Shown: piece by piece, positions 1-7,900 of the stretch
Layout: each line of letters opens with the position of its first letter
Numbering within the stretch: the stretch's first letter is position 1
Assembly: GCA_947490605.1 (NCBI GenBank)
Contig: CANLHE010000016.1
Span: 1 to 9,771 of the forward strand
Source of the DNA: Actinomycetota bacterium
GTDB taxonomy: Bacteria; Actinomycetota; Actinomycetes; Nanopelagicales; Nanopelagicaceae
Length of the DNA stretch: 9,771 bases
Direction of reading: 5' to 3'
Position numbers and translations under genes: made by a program
The notes under the pieces: model-generated
Database searches by the model: none
Told to the model about the DNA's origin: nothing
What the model saw: only the letters and a program-made list of their open reading frames with translations

Positions 1-70
1 TCGTGAAATTAATGAAGGCTTGTTAACAATCGAAAACTTGGAACCAAAGCCAGCTGATTCAGCCAGCTAA
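1..70 (+). CDS. rpoZ: RNA polymerase omega subunit, C-terminal end (partial)
   Basis: Only the last 22 codons and a TAA stop (68-70) are in the window; the gene begins upstream. The frame starts at base 2 and reads REINEGLLTIENLEPKPADS, then AS and stop. The REIxxGLL stretch matches the conserved end of actinobacterial omega (family pattern PLSIALREIxxxLL), followed by a short variable acidic tail. Omega is the small RNA polymerase subunit that helps assemble and stabilise the beta-prime subunit. Its position 10 bases before coaBC is the standard actinobacterial order (gmk-rpoZ-coaBC-metK). The identification rests on a short fragment plus synteny, but the two agree well. Confidence 0.85.
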   Translation, partial: REINEGLLTIENLEPKPADSAS

Positions 71-80
71 TTAACTGCCC

Positions 81-1280
81 ATGTTTCCCCGTGGTCGCAA
101 GCTCCTACTTGGTGTAGCCGGAGGTATATCGGCTTATAAATCATGCGATCTTCTTCGCCGCTTGCAAGATGAAGGTTTTATTGTTGATGTTGTTCCAACC
201 GCTGCAAGCCTAAATTTTGTTGGCAAAGCAACCTGGGAGGCTTTATCTGGCCGAAATGTTGTTACAGATCTTTGGTCAGATGTAACAAATGTTCCACATA
301 TTTCACTTGCAAAAGAGAGTGACTTAATTGTTATAGCTCCTGCCACCGCTGATCTGTTGGCAAAATTGGCATCTGGCAGAGCTGATGATCTACTGACTAA
401 TATAGTTTTAGCATCTACTTCACCAAAGATATTAGTGCCGGCTATGCACCCAGAAATGTGGAGCAATGCAGCAACAGTAGAAAATGTAAAAGTTTTGAAG
501 GAACGTGGGTTTTATGTAGTAGAGCCAGATGATGGTCGTATGACTGGGTCAGATTTTGGTGTTGGTAGATATCCAGAAACCATTAAAATTATTGAAGCAA
601 TCAACAAAACAGTTAAGCAAAGTGCTGATTTAACCGGCAAGCGAATATTAATTACTTCTGGAGGAACTAGAGAGCCGATCGATCCAATTAGATTTATTGG
701 AAATAGATCATCTGGTAAACAGGGTTTTGCCTTGGCAATGGCGGCAGCGAGCCGGGGAGCCCAGGTTCATTTAGTAACTGCAAATACTGATCTACCGGTC
801 ATCGAAGGAATTACAACTACTGCAGTTGAAACAGCTGAGCAAATGGCAGCGGTTTTGGCAGTTGAATTTCCGCATTGTGACGCATTAATTATGAGTGCGG
901 CTGTAGCAGATGCTAAAGTTTCGAATTATTCAGATACAAAGATAAAGAAAGAATCACTTGGTACGGTTGAATTAGACAAAAATCCTGATATTTTGAAATC
1001 TCTATCTCAAAGTAAAAAAATAGGCCAAGTTATCGTTGGTTTTGCAGCCGAGACAAGTAGCAATGAATTAGCACTTGAGCAAAGTGGATTTGATAAATTA
1101 TCTAGTAAATCACTGGATATTATTTATGTGAATAATGTTTCTGGCGGTGCAATCTTTGGAAGCGACAAAACCGAGGGTTTAATCATTGATAATCAGAAGA
1201 ATGTGATCAAAGTACCAGAAATATCTAAAGACACACTTTCAGATATATTGCTGGATCAATTAGTTAGTAAGTTAGGTTAA
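81..1280 (+). CDS. coaBC: Bifunctional phosphopantothenoylcysteine decarboxylase / phosphopantothenate-cysteine ligase
   Basis: This enzyme catalyses two consecutive steps of coenzyme A synthesis: CoaB joins 4'-phosphopantothenate to cysteine, and CoaC (FMN-dependent) decarboxylates the product to 4'-phosphopantetheine. The 399-residue protein has the normal fused layout. The CoaC flavoprotein half (about 1-175) shows GGISAYK (14-20), the catalytic His region VPH (H73), APATAD (86-91) and PAMH (120-123). The CoaB half (about 185-399) shows [10 protein letters not shown] (193-202), N208 in GNRSSGK, AAVAD (273-277), TKIKK (286-290) and GFAAET (320-325). Two CoaC positions differ from the E. coli pattern: PAMN is PAMH, and the flap segment ACGDxGxGR reads TGSDFGVGR, with no Cys. 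M. tuberculosis has the same changes as I recall it, so they appear lineage-typical. ATG at 81 fits the family N-terminus; no Shine-Dalgarno sequence is visible. It is probably co-transcribed with rpoZ and metK. Confidence 0.96.
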   Translation: MFPRGRKLLLGVAGGISAYKSCDLLRRLQDEGFIVDVVPTAASLNFVGKATWEALSGRNVVTDLWSDVTNVPHISLAKESDLIVIAPATADLLAKLASGRADDLLTNIVLASTSPKILVPAMHPEMWSNAATVENVKVLKERGFYVVEPDDGRMTGSDFGVGRYPETIKIIEAINKTVKQSADLTGKRILITSGGTREPIDPIRFIGNRSSGKQGFALAMAAASRGAQVHLVTANTDLPVIEGITTTAVETAEQMAAVLAVEFPHCDALIMSAAVADAKVSNYSDTKIKKESLGTVELDKNPDILKSLSQSKKIGQVIVGFAAETSSNELALEQSGFDKLSSKSLDIIYVNNVSGGAIFGSDKTEGLIIDNQKNVIKVPEISKDTLSDILLDQLVSKLG

Positions 1281-1284
1281 GGCC

Positions 1285-2475
1285 ATGAAAAATCGGCTTT
1301 TTACCTCTGAGTCAGTAACTGAAGGGCATCCAGATAAGATCGCAGATCAGATATCAGATGCAATTTTAGATTCTTTGCTATCACAAGATACAAAGAGTCG
1401 GGTTGCGGTTGAAACCTTAATTACTACTGGTCAGGTTCATGTTGCTGGTGAAGTAACAACTGATGGCTATGCAGATGTAATGAATATTGTTCGTGACACT
1501 GTTCTTGAAATTGGCTATGACTCCTCAGAAAAAGGGTTTGATGGAAACAGCTGCGGTGTATCAATTTCTATCGGCCAACAATCCCAAGATATTGCTCAAG
1601 GTGTTAATGATGCTTTTGAAAGCAGAGTTTCATCTTCAGTCGATCCATTAGATTTTCAGGGAGCTGGCGATCAAGGATTAATGTTTGGATACGCCTGCAA
1701 TGACACACCAGAGTTAATGCCCCTACCAATTTCACTGGCGCATAAATTAGCCCAGCAACTCACTAAAGTTAGAAAAGATGGAGTGCTGCCTTATTTAAGA
1801 CCAGATGGTAAAACTCAAGTTACAATCGAATACCAAGGTGATAATGCGGTTGCACTTAATACAGTTGTTATTTCTACCCAGCACTCACCTGATGTTGATT
1901 TAGAAAAAAACTTAGCTCCTGAGATAAAGAAATTTGTAATTGACCCAATAATAAAAGACCTTAAAATCGATGTTTCTAATGTTAAATTACTGATAAATCC
2001 AACTGGCCGATTTGTTATCGGTGGGCCAATGGGAGATGCTGGTTTAACGGGCCGAAAAATTATTGTAGACACATACGGTGGAATGGCTCGTCATGGCGGA
2101 GGCGCTTTTTCTGGCAAAGATCCATCAAAGGTTGATCGTTCAGCAGCTTACGCAATGCGCTGGGTAGCAAAAAATGTAGTTGCTGCCGGACTTGCAGACC
2201 GTTGTGAAGTTCAAGTTGCATATGCAATTGGAAAGGCGCAGCCAGTAGGTTTGTTTATCGAAACATTTGGAACTGAAAAATTTGATTTAGATAAGATAAG
2301 TGACGCAGTAAAAGAGGTTTTTGATTTAAGACCCGCTGCAATTATTCGCGACCTTAATCTTCTGCGTCCAATTTATGCAAAAACTGCTGCATATGGCCAT
2401 TTTGGTAGGGAGTTACCCGATTTTTCTTGGGAAAAAACTGACCGAGCAAATGCGCTAAAGGCTCTAGTTAAATAA
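1285..2475 (+). CDS. metK: S-adenosylmethionine synthase
   Basis: MetK makes S-adenosylmethionine from methionine and ATP with release of phosphate and diphosphate; it is the only de novo SAM source in most bacteria and works as a cytosolic tetramer needing Mg2+ and K+. The 396-residue length is typical of the family. Visible motifs are [16 protein letters not shown] (14-29; H15 and D17 bind ATP/Mg), E43 (K+/Met site), the signature [12 protein letters not shown] (126-137), RPDGK (172-176), [18 protein letters not shown] (241-258) and the P-loop-like [16 protein letters not shown] (271-286). All expected catalytic residues seem present. The gene begins 4 bases after coaBC, so the two are probably translated from one mRNA. 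There is no good Shine-Dalgarno; AAGG at 1279-1282 is too close to the ATG. A TAGGTT at 1273-1278, six bases before the start, fits TANNNT but may be chance. The product feeds RsmB further along the cluster. Confidence 0.98.
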   Translation: MKNRLFTSESVTEGHPDKIADQISDAILDSLLSQDTKSRVAVETLITTGQVHVAGEVTTDGYADVMNIVRDTVLEIGYDSSEKGFDGNSCGVSISIGQQSQDIAQGVNDAFESRVSSSVDPLDFQGAGDQGLMFGYACNDTPELMPLPISLAHKLAQQLTKVRKDGVLPYLRPDGKTQVTIEYQGDNAVALNTVVISTQHSPDVDLEKNLAPEIKKFVIDPIIKDLKIDVSNVKLLINPTGRFVIGGPMGDAGLTGRKIIVDTYGGMARHGGGAFSGKDPSKVDRSAAYAMRWVAKNVVAAGLADRCEVQVAYAIGKAQPVGLFIETFGTEKFDLDKISDAVKEVFDLRPAAIIRDLNLLRPIYAKTAAYGHFGRELPDFSWEKTDRANALKALVK

Positions 2476-2478
2476 ACA

Positions 2479-4383
2479 GTGGCTGCTCCACTTAAATTAA
2501 AACGGCAATCAGTCGCAAAAGCACCCCAAAAGTTATCTAATGTTTCAAAGAATTCACCAATAGCATCAGTTTTAGTTGATACTCCAGTTTCTAGTTTAGA
2601 AGGAATTTACGACTATTTAGTCCCGGAGATCTTTGATGAAAGTGCAGTCACTGGGACTAAGGTTTTAGTTGAGTTCGGGTCTGGTAAAGCTGAAGGCTTA
2701 ATTGTTGGACGAAAAGAAAAAAGTGATCAGACTCAGAAGTTAAAACCGATACTTGACCTAACCTCTCCAAGTGGGATGGTTAGTGAGACAGTAATTAGTC
2801 ATATCGAGACGGTTAGAAATCGTTTTGGTGGCAGTTTTTGGGCAGTATTGAATTCAGCTGTTCCAAGTAGAGTCGCTAAAGAAGAAAAACTAATTGAATC
2901 TGATTCTTCAATAATTGAGGCGAGTTCATTTGATTCTTCAGGGCTACGAGAGTTAATTGGTAGGGCAGATTTTGGGCAATTGCTTAGTAAACAACGACTT
3001 AAGTGGGGCATTAATTTTCCCATTGCTACCGATCCAAATTGGTTTCTTTTAGAAATTGTTAAATTAAGGGCACAGGTCAGCCAAATATTGCTGATCGTCC
3101 CAGACGAAAAGGATATTTCTACGCTTTCAGCTGTACTTGCCAGCCACTTCGGTGATCAATTCATTGAACTTGGTTCACACTTAAGTAAAAGCCTTCGGTA
3201 TCGAAATTTTTTGAAAACTCGGTATAGGTCTCCAAAAGTAATAATTAGCACCCGCAGTGGAGTATTTGCCCCACTTGAAAAGAATGCCACAGTTATCGTT
3301 TTATCAGACTTAGATAGTTCACATTACGAGTTGCACTCTCCAGGCTGGAACACCCGAGATGTAACATTACTCAGAGACCATTTCACTTCTTTAATATTTA
3401 TCTCGCCTTCTCACTCTTTGGAGATTGCTCGACTAATAGAGATAAGTTGGCTTGAAAAGAAGTTATATAAGCAGAAAAATACTCAGAGATTCTTAACCAA
3501 TGAGAATGGCAATTTATATGTTTCATCCATTAAAAAAGGAATTTCTAACGGCAATGTGCTTGTTTCAGTATCAGAAAAAGGTTATGCAAATCTATTCCTC
3601 TGCTCTAAATGTCGAAATACTGCAAATTGTGAATGTGGCGGTAAATTGCAAATTGATGGATCAAAGAAAATTCCAAAATGCTATTTGTGTCATACAGAGT
3701 ACAAAAACTGGAAATGCTCTTTCTGTGCAGATAATCGGCCATTTGTAATTGCTAAAGGAATTGAAAGAACAGCTGAGGAAATTGGGCGAGCAATTCCCAA
3801 GATTGCAATATTAGTTTCATCCGGAAATAAACAAATTTCTTCCGTACCAAATGGGCGACATATAGTTGTTTCAACTGCTGGCTCTGAACCAAATGGAGTT
3901 TACTCATCAATTGTTATGCTCGACGGGGAAAAAATATTTAATCGACCCTCTTTAAGAGCAGAAGAGATTGCAAAGTTTCACTGGTTTTCTCTATTAAGTA
4001 AGGCTAGTAATTCTGCAGAAATTTTCTTATCCCTTCCAAATCATCACCCTTCTGTTCAATGCTTACTAAGAGGAGATTCACTGGCAAATGCCACTTCAGA
4101 GTTAAGCAGCAGAGACAAAGCAAAGTTACCGCCGTTTTACCGAGTAGCTGTTGTTATAGGGGATAAGCCCGAGATTTCTAAGTTTGCGGAGAATTTGCGC
4201 ACTGAGAAAACTTACGAGATTACTGGCCCAATTGCCATTGATAGCTATCAGAGCAAATTATTGATAAGAGTTAAACTGGCTGAGGGTTCGGTACTTGTTG
4301 ACCTACTAGATGATGTAGTTAAGGTCCAAGCCTTAAAACGTAGGAAAATTTTTTGCATTCGGTTTGATCCTTTTGATTTATAG
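2479..4383 (+). CDS. priA: Replication restart protein PriA (primosomal protein N'), helicase-degenerate
   Basis: PriA recognises stalled or repaired replication forks and starts primosome assembly. The 634-residue protein keeps the N-terminal 3'-DNA-binding domain (SVLVDTPVSSLEGIYDYLVP at 30-49; VLVEFGSGKAEGLIVGR at 62-78). It also keeps the zinc-binding insert with eight cysteines (C375, C378, C384, C386, C401, C404, C413, C416) and the C-terminal PPFYRVA segment (starts near 557). The helicase core is broken: where GxTGSGKTE belongs the sequence reads PIATDPNWFLLE (181-192), and the DEEH box is DLDS (277-280), although the flanking STRSGVFAPLE is intact. This matches the actinobacterial PriA class, which lacks ATPase motifs (M. 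tuberculosis about 655 residues, E. coli 732). It therefore probably acts as a structural loader rather than a helicase. GTG at 2479, three bases after the metK stop, is the best start; no Shine-Dalgarno is seen. Confidence 0.93.
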   Translation: MAAPLKLKRQSVAKAPQKLSNVSKNSPIASVLVDTPVSSLEGIYDYLVPEIFDESAVTGTKVLVEFGSGKAEGLIVGRKEKSDQTQKLKPILDLTSPSGMVSETVISHIETVRNRFGGSFWAVLNSAVPSRVAKEEKLIESDSSIIEASSFDSSGLRELIGRADFGQLLSKQRLKWGINFPIATDPNWFLLEIVKLRAQVSQILLIVPDEKDISTLSAVLASHFGDQFIELGSHLSKSLRYRNFLKTRYRSPKVIISTRSGVFAPLEKNATVIVLSDLDSSHYELHSPGWNTRDVTLLRDHFTSLIFISPSHSLEIARLIEISWLEKKLYKQKNTQRFLTNENGNLYVSSIKKGISNGNVLVSVSEKGYANLFLCSKCRNTANCECGGKLQIDGSKKIPKCYLCHTEYKNWKCSFCADNRPFVIAKGIERTAEEIGRAIPKIAILVSSGNKQISSVPNGRHIVVSTAGSEPNGVYSSIVMLDGEKIFNRPSLRAEEIAKFHWFSLLSKASNSAEIFLSLPNHHPSVQCLLRGDSLANATSELSSRDKAKLPPFYRVAVVIGDKPEISKFAENLRTEKTYEITGPIAIDSYQSKLLIRVKLAEGSVLVDLLDDVVKVQALKRRKIFCIRFDPFDL

Positions 4384-4398
4384 CCCTTCCTTCTGAAG

Positions 4399-4404
4399 TA
4401 TCAT
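4399..4404 (+). promoter_or_regulatory. Candidate -10 box (TATCAT) for a leaderless def transcript
   Basis: The only sizeable gap in the plus-strand run (27 bases, 4384-4410) contains TATCAT, which ends exactly six bases before the def ATG. TANNNT at this spacing would place the transcription start on the A of the start codon, as in the leaderless mRNAs common in actinobacteria. No Shine-Dalgarno sequence lies in the gap, which supports the reading. No convincing -35 hexamer is present; TTGATT at 4373-4378 is 20 bases upstream, too far. It would give def-fmt-rsmB-rpe an internal promoter in addition to read-through. Confidence 0.5.
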
Positions 4405-4410
4405 TTACTT

Positions 4411-4971
4411 ATGGCAATTCAACCAATTCGATTATTCGGCGATCCCGTTCTAGTCACTCCAGCCACGCCAGTAGTTGATTTTGATAAGGAACTTCGCCAA
4501 CTCGTTGAAGATTTAACTCAAACAATGCAAGCAGCCCCTGGTGCTGGACTAGCTGCACCACAGATCGGTGTTCCATTGCGAGTTTTTGTTTGGGATATAG
4601 ATGATGCAATAGGTCATTTGATCAATCCAACCCTTGATCTAAGCGATGAGATGCAAGAAGGTGAAGAAGGCTGCTTATCTTTTCCAGATTTAGTCTATGA
4701 AACTCCAAGAGCATTTAGAGCAGTTGCTAAAGGTTTCAATATGCATGGCGAACCAGTGATTGTCGAAGGCACTGAACTACTGGCTCGATGTCTTCAGCAT
4801 GAAACTGATCATCTTAATGGCGTACTTTTTATCGATCGAATGAAATCAGATCAAAGAAAAATTGCTATGAAAGAGATCCGTGAATCAGAATGGTTCGGAG
4901 TTGCAGCGAAAGATGGAAGTTCTCCAATTATCAAGGTTTCACCGCATTCAACTTTTGGTTTAGGTCTTTAG
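4411..4971 (+). CDS. def: Peptide deformylase
   Basis: Peptide deformylase removes the N-formyl group from the initiator methionine of nascent proteins at the ribosome exit; it is a small metalloenzyme, usually with Fe2+ or Zn2+. All three family motifs are present: motif 1 GAGLAAPQ (44-51; Q51 lines the oxyanion hole), motif 2 EGCLS (86-90; C88 is a metal ligand) and motif 3 QHETDH (129-134; H130 and H134 are ligands, E131 is the catalytic base). The 186-residue length is normal. It lies directly before fmt, its partner in the formylation cycle, an arrangement found in many bacteria. It follows priA after 27 bases that carry a putative leaderless promoter. ATG at 4411 gives the expected N-terminus (IRLFGDPVL). 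Nothing suggests loss of function. Confidence 0.97.
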   Translation: MAIQPIRLFGDPVLVTPATPVVDFDKELRQLVEDLTQTMQAAPGAGLAAPQIGVPLRVFVWDIDDAIGHLINPTLDLSDEMQEGEEGCLSFPDLVYETPRAFRAVAKGFNMHGEPVIVEGTELLARCLQHETDHLNGVLFIDRMKSDQRKIAMKEIRESEWFGVAAKDGSSPIIKVSPHSTFGLGL

Positions 4972-4975
4972 TAAA

Positions 4976-5896
4976 TTGAAGGTGGTTATAGCTTCATCTT
5001 CGTATGTTTCAAAACCATTAATTTCTTTACTTTCCAGTAGTAATGAGCATGAGTTAATTGGTTTGATTACAAACCCCGACAAGGCAACTGGACGCGGAAT
5101 GAACATAGTTCCAAACGAGCTAGCATCTTGGGGGATGTCAAATGGTATTAATGTCTTAAAGCCAGATGGTCAGGAACACCTTAAAGGTTTAATTAAAACG
5201 TTAAATCCCGAAATAGTTATAACAATTGCATATGGACAAATAATTCCAGAAGAGCTTCTAAACTTACCAAAACATGGCTGGATAAATGTTCACTTCTCTT
5301 CTTTGCCTAGATGGCGAGGAGCAGCTCCGGTGCAATGGGCAATTCTTTCTGCTGACAAAGAAAGTGGTGTAACAATATTTAAACTGGACAAAGGAATGGA
5401 TACTGGACCAGTATATTTAAGTAAGAGCGTTTTAATTGAACCAGGTGAAACTACTGAGCTGTTGCTTACGAGGTTAAGTAATATTGGATCTGATCTTGCA
5501 CTTCAATCCCTTTCGATAATCCAAGGTGGTACCGAACCTGTCGCACAAGCAAATACCGGAGTAACACTTGCCCCGAAAATAAACAAAAATGACGGAAAAA
5601 TTAATTGGTATGAGAACACCAGTGAAATCTTTAATAGATATAGAGCGTTAGCTGGGAATCCTGGAATTTGGACATTACTTGGGGAACTTAGATTAAAAAT
5701 TGATTCATTAGAAGTCTCTAACCGAACCGAGAAACTGTCACCTAGCGAGGTTCTAATCACCGATGAGCATTTATTGGTTGGCGCTAAGAATGGTGTTGTT
5801 GAGATCAAAACTCTAACTCCAGCTGGAAGATCTCAAATGAGTGCTGCTGAGTTTATTAGGGGATTACCAAATAAGTCAGGGCTGCAACTTGGGTAA
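4976..5896 (+). CDS. fmt: Methionyl-tRNA formyltransferase
   Basis: Fmt transfers a formyl group from 10-formyltetrahydrofolate to Met on initiator tRNA, making the fMet-tRNA used to begin translation. The 306-residue protein shows the N-terminal Rossmann-like formyltransferase domain (about 1-200): AYGQIIP (85-91), the catalytic set N104 and H106 in INVHFSSLPRWRGAAPVQ (103-120) and D142 in GMDTGPVY. A C-terminal tRNA-binding domain follows (about 205-300; KINWYENTSEIFNRYRAL, then NPGIWT). The usual HxSLLP motif reads HFSSLP here, one Leu-to-Ser change at residue 109; the catalytic Asn, His and Asp are intact, so activity is expected. The start is a TTG at 4976, four bases after the def stop; no in-frame ATG or GTG fits the family N-terminus better. 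Its end overlaps the proposed rsmB start by eight bases, indicating translational coupling. Confidence 0.95.
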   Translation: MKVVIASSSYVSKPLISLLSSSNEHELIGLITNPDKATGRGMNIVPNELASWGMSNGINVLKPDGQEHLKGLIKTLNPEIVITIAYGQIIPEELLNLPKHGWINVHFSSLPRWRGAAPVQWAILSADKESGVTIFKLDKGMDTGPVYLSKSVLIEPGETTELLLTRLSNIGSDLALQSLSIIQGGTEPVAQANTGVTLAPKINKNDGKINWYENTSEIFNRYRALAGNPGIWTLLGELRLKIDSLEVSNRTEKLSPSEVLITDEHLLVGAKNGVVEIKTLTPAGRSQMSAAEFIRGLPNKSGLQLG

Positions 5897-7217
5897 ACCA
5901 AATCCAAATCCATCGCGGCTTACAGCCTATGAATTAGTGCACCAAGTAAATAATGATGGTGCTTACGCAAATATTCGTTTACCAGAGCTGTTGGCAAAAT
6001 CAAAGATGAATACCGCTGATAAAGCCTTCACTACTGAGCTGTCATATGGAACTCTACGCATGCAAGGTCGGCATGACTACATAATTAAAAAGTTTATAGA
6101 TCGCCCATTTAATGAGATTGATGCAAAAATTATAGATCTGCTCAGAATTGGTACACACCAGATTACTCAGATGCGAGTTGCTGATCATGCTGCAGTAGGA
6201 GAAACTGTTGAGGTAGCGAAATTGGTAACTGGTGAATCTAAAGCCTCCTACGTGAACGCCATATTAAGAAAGATTTCTGCAGATTCAAATGATCTTTCTG
6301 AATTAGAAAAACTACCGATAATTGAGAAATTAGCTATTAAATACAGCCACCCGGAATGGATAATCTCATCATTTTTTGATCAGCTAAAGGATTGGGCAAA
6401 GGTTGAAGAATTACTTGTTGCGAATAATCTACCGGCAGCGCCCGATATTGTGGCCTGGCCTGGAAAATCAAATATTACCGAGTTAATTGAGATAGGGGCA
6501 ACAAAAATAGCTGGTTACCCAAATGGAGTGAATTTGCCTGGTATTCCATCTGAGTTCGCCCCGATTATTGAGAGAAGAGCGGGTGTACAAGATCGAGGCT
6601 CACAATTAGTTGTTGAAAATTTCTTAGCAACCATAAAGCCAGGTTTGTCTTGGCTAGATATGTGCGCTGGTCCAGGTGGCAAAGCTGCGTACTTGTTCCA
6701 TTCATTAACAGAGCAAGATCCATCGGCTAAATTTTTAGCAAATGAACCAATCCCGCATCGCGCAGAATTGGTAAAGCGAGTCGTTAATAATCAGCAAGTA
6801 GTAAGTTTTGACGGAACTAATCCAAGTAATTTTGATCAATTATTTGATCGAATATTAGTTGATGCCCCTTGTACTGGATTGGGCGCCCTTAGACGGCGAC
6901 CAGAATCAAGATGGCGTAAATCCCTTAAGGACTTAAAGGAATTGGTAGTTTTGCAGAGAGATCTTTTATCAAGTGCATACCAGTTGTTAACACCTGGAGG
7001 AATAATTGCTTATGTAACATGCTCACCACACCTTGCTGAAACCCGTGGCCAGGTAATTGATTTCCTAGATACTCACTCAGATATGAAGATATCACCGATT
7101 AATTCATTTGCTCTGGCTCATGCTCAAGGTGTTCAAGATGATGGATCAGTTCAACTTTGGACACACCAAGACCAATCTGATGCAATGTTTATGGTTCTCT
7201 TTGAAAAGGCGGGTTAA
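5889..7217 (+). CDS. rsmB: 16S rRNA (cytosine-967 C5)-methyltransferase
   Basis: RsmB (Fmu/Sun) methylates carbon 5 of cytosine 967 (E. coli numbering) in 16S rRNA with SAM. From the TTG start the product has 442 residues: an N-terminal NusB-like RNA-binding domain (about 8-130; AYANIRLPELL, FTTELSYGTLR) and a C-terminal Rossmann methyltransferase domain. The latter has motif I LDMCAGPGGKAAYL (256-269), motif IV DAPCTG (325-330) and motif VI TCSPHLAETR (377-386). C378 is the expected catalytic nucleophile and C328 the release cysteine. An ATG at 5841 would add 16 residues unlike the family and overlap fmt by 56 bases. The TTG at 5889 overlaps by eight and puts the conserved PSRLTAYELV near the N-terminus, so I prefer it. 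The start choice is less certain than the function. The fmt-rsmB-rpe order matches M. tuberculosis Rv1406-Rv1408. Confidence 0.93.
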   Translation: MGKPNPNPSRLTAYELVHQVNNDGAYANIRLPELLAKSKMNTADKAFTTELSYGTLRMQGRHDYIIKKFIDRPFNEIDAKIIDLLRIGTHQITQMRVADHAAVGETVEVAKLVTGESKASYVNAILRKISADSNDLSELEKLPIIEKLAIKYSHPEWIISSFFDQLKDWAKVEELLVANNLPAAPDIVAWPGKSNITELIEIGATKIAGYPNGVNLPGIPSEFAPIIERRAGVQDRGSQLVVENFLATIKPGLSWLDMCAGPGGKAAYLFHSLTEQDPSAKFLANEPIPHRAELVKRVVNNQQVVSFDGTNPSNFDQLFDRILVDAPCTGLGALRRRPESRWRKSLKDLKELVVLQRDLLSSAYQLLTPGGIIAYVTCSPHLAETRGQVIDFLDTHSDMKISPINSFALAHAQGVQDDGSVQLWTHQDQSDAMFMVLFEKAG

Positions 7218-7225
7218 ATACTGGT

Positions 7226-7900
7226 ATGGATAGCCGTATTTTCATAAACCCGAGCATTCTAAATGCAAATTTTGATGACCTTGAAGGTGAAATTGATAAA
7301 GTTGCAAAAGTCTCTGATCAGCTTCATTTGGACATAATGGATAATAAATTTGTTCCCAATTTCACCTTTGATTTTAAGCGAGCTTTAGAGATTATTGCAT
7401 TTTCAAAACTTCCAGTTGATGCTCACCTTATGATTGAAGATGCTGATGTTATGGCACCAAAGTATGCTGAAAATGGTTGTGACTCTGTAACATTTCATTT
7501 TGAAGCTGCAATAAATGTTAAACAAACAATTTCGAACATTAAATCAAATGGATCAAAGGCGGGATTGGCAATTAAGCCTGGAACAAAATTTACTCAAGTC
7601 AAAGAATTTATTAGTGAATTGGACTTACTTTTGATTATGACGGTTGAGCCTGGTTTTGGTGGGCAATCTTTTATGATTGACCAAATGGAAAAAGTTTCCC
7701 AAGCTAGAGCTTTTATAAATGAAGGTAAAGCATTCCCTTTATTACAGGTAGATGGTGGAATATCTGAGTCTACAATCGAAACAGCGGCCAGTGCGGGTGC
7801 AAATTGTTTTGTAGCTGGTAGCGCTGTATATAAATCTTCTGATCCAGCAGAAACCATTGTTAAACTTAGGAATCTGGCAAGCAATAGTTTTAGAGGTTAG
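7226..7900 (+). CDS. rpe: Ribulose-phosphate 3-epimerase
   Basis: Rpe interconverts D-ribulose 5-phosphate and D-xylulose 5-phosphate in the non-oxidative pentose phosphate pathway. The 224-residue protein is a single TIM barrel of normal size. It shows INPSILNANF (7-16; S10), the metal-binding HLDIMD (34-39; H34 and catalytic D36), DAHLMIE (65-71; H67), the phosphate and lid segment VEPGFGGQSF (140-149), and VDGGI (175-179; D176 is the second catalytic acid). The phosphate-binding segment VAGSAVY (196-202) is also present. MDN instead of the commoner MDG after the catalytic Asp is also seen in mycobacterial Rpe. It starts eight bases after rsmB with no visible Shine-Dalgarno, so it is probably the last gene of the plus-strand operon. 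Its last 11 bases overlap the end of the convergent serB. Confidence 0.97.
   Translation: MDSRIFINPSILNANFDDLEGEIDKVAKVSDQLHLDIMDNKFVPNFTFDFKRALEIIAFSKLPVDAHLMIEDADVMAPKYAENGCDSVTFHFEAAINVKQTISNIKSNGSKAGLAIKPGTKFTQVKEFISELDLLLIMTVEPGFGGQSFMIDQMEKVSQARAFINEGKAFPLLQVDGGISESTIETAASAGANCFVAGSAVYKSSDPAETIVKLRNLASNSFRG

Noticed and set aside
134..466. Minus-strand open frames under coaBC (134-466), and similarly under metK (1815-2072), fmt (5503-5808), rpe (7594-7884) and the ABC gene (9408-9590)
   Set aside because: All lie opposite well-supported genes and encode no recognisable protein; long antisense frames arise from codon bias.
1273..1278. TAGGTT six bases before metK as another leaderless promoter
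   Set aside because: It lies within the last codons of coaBC and metK follows after four bases, so co-transcription is simpler; TANNNT is frequent by chance in AT-rich DNA. Kept only as a remark under metK.
3500..3748. An 82-codon plus-strand frame inside priA
   Set aside because: It is a shifted frame over the priA zinc-binding region, whose eight cysteines in the correct frame show which one is coded. It is not a frameshift or a separate gene.
4386..4398. A CTTC/GAAG inverted repeat in the priA-def gap as a possible terminator
   Set aside because: The stem is only four base pairs with no following T-run, too weak for an intrinsic terminator.
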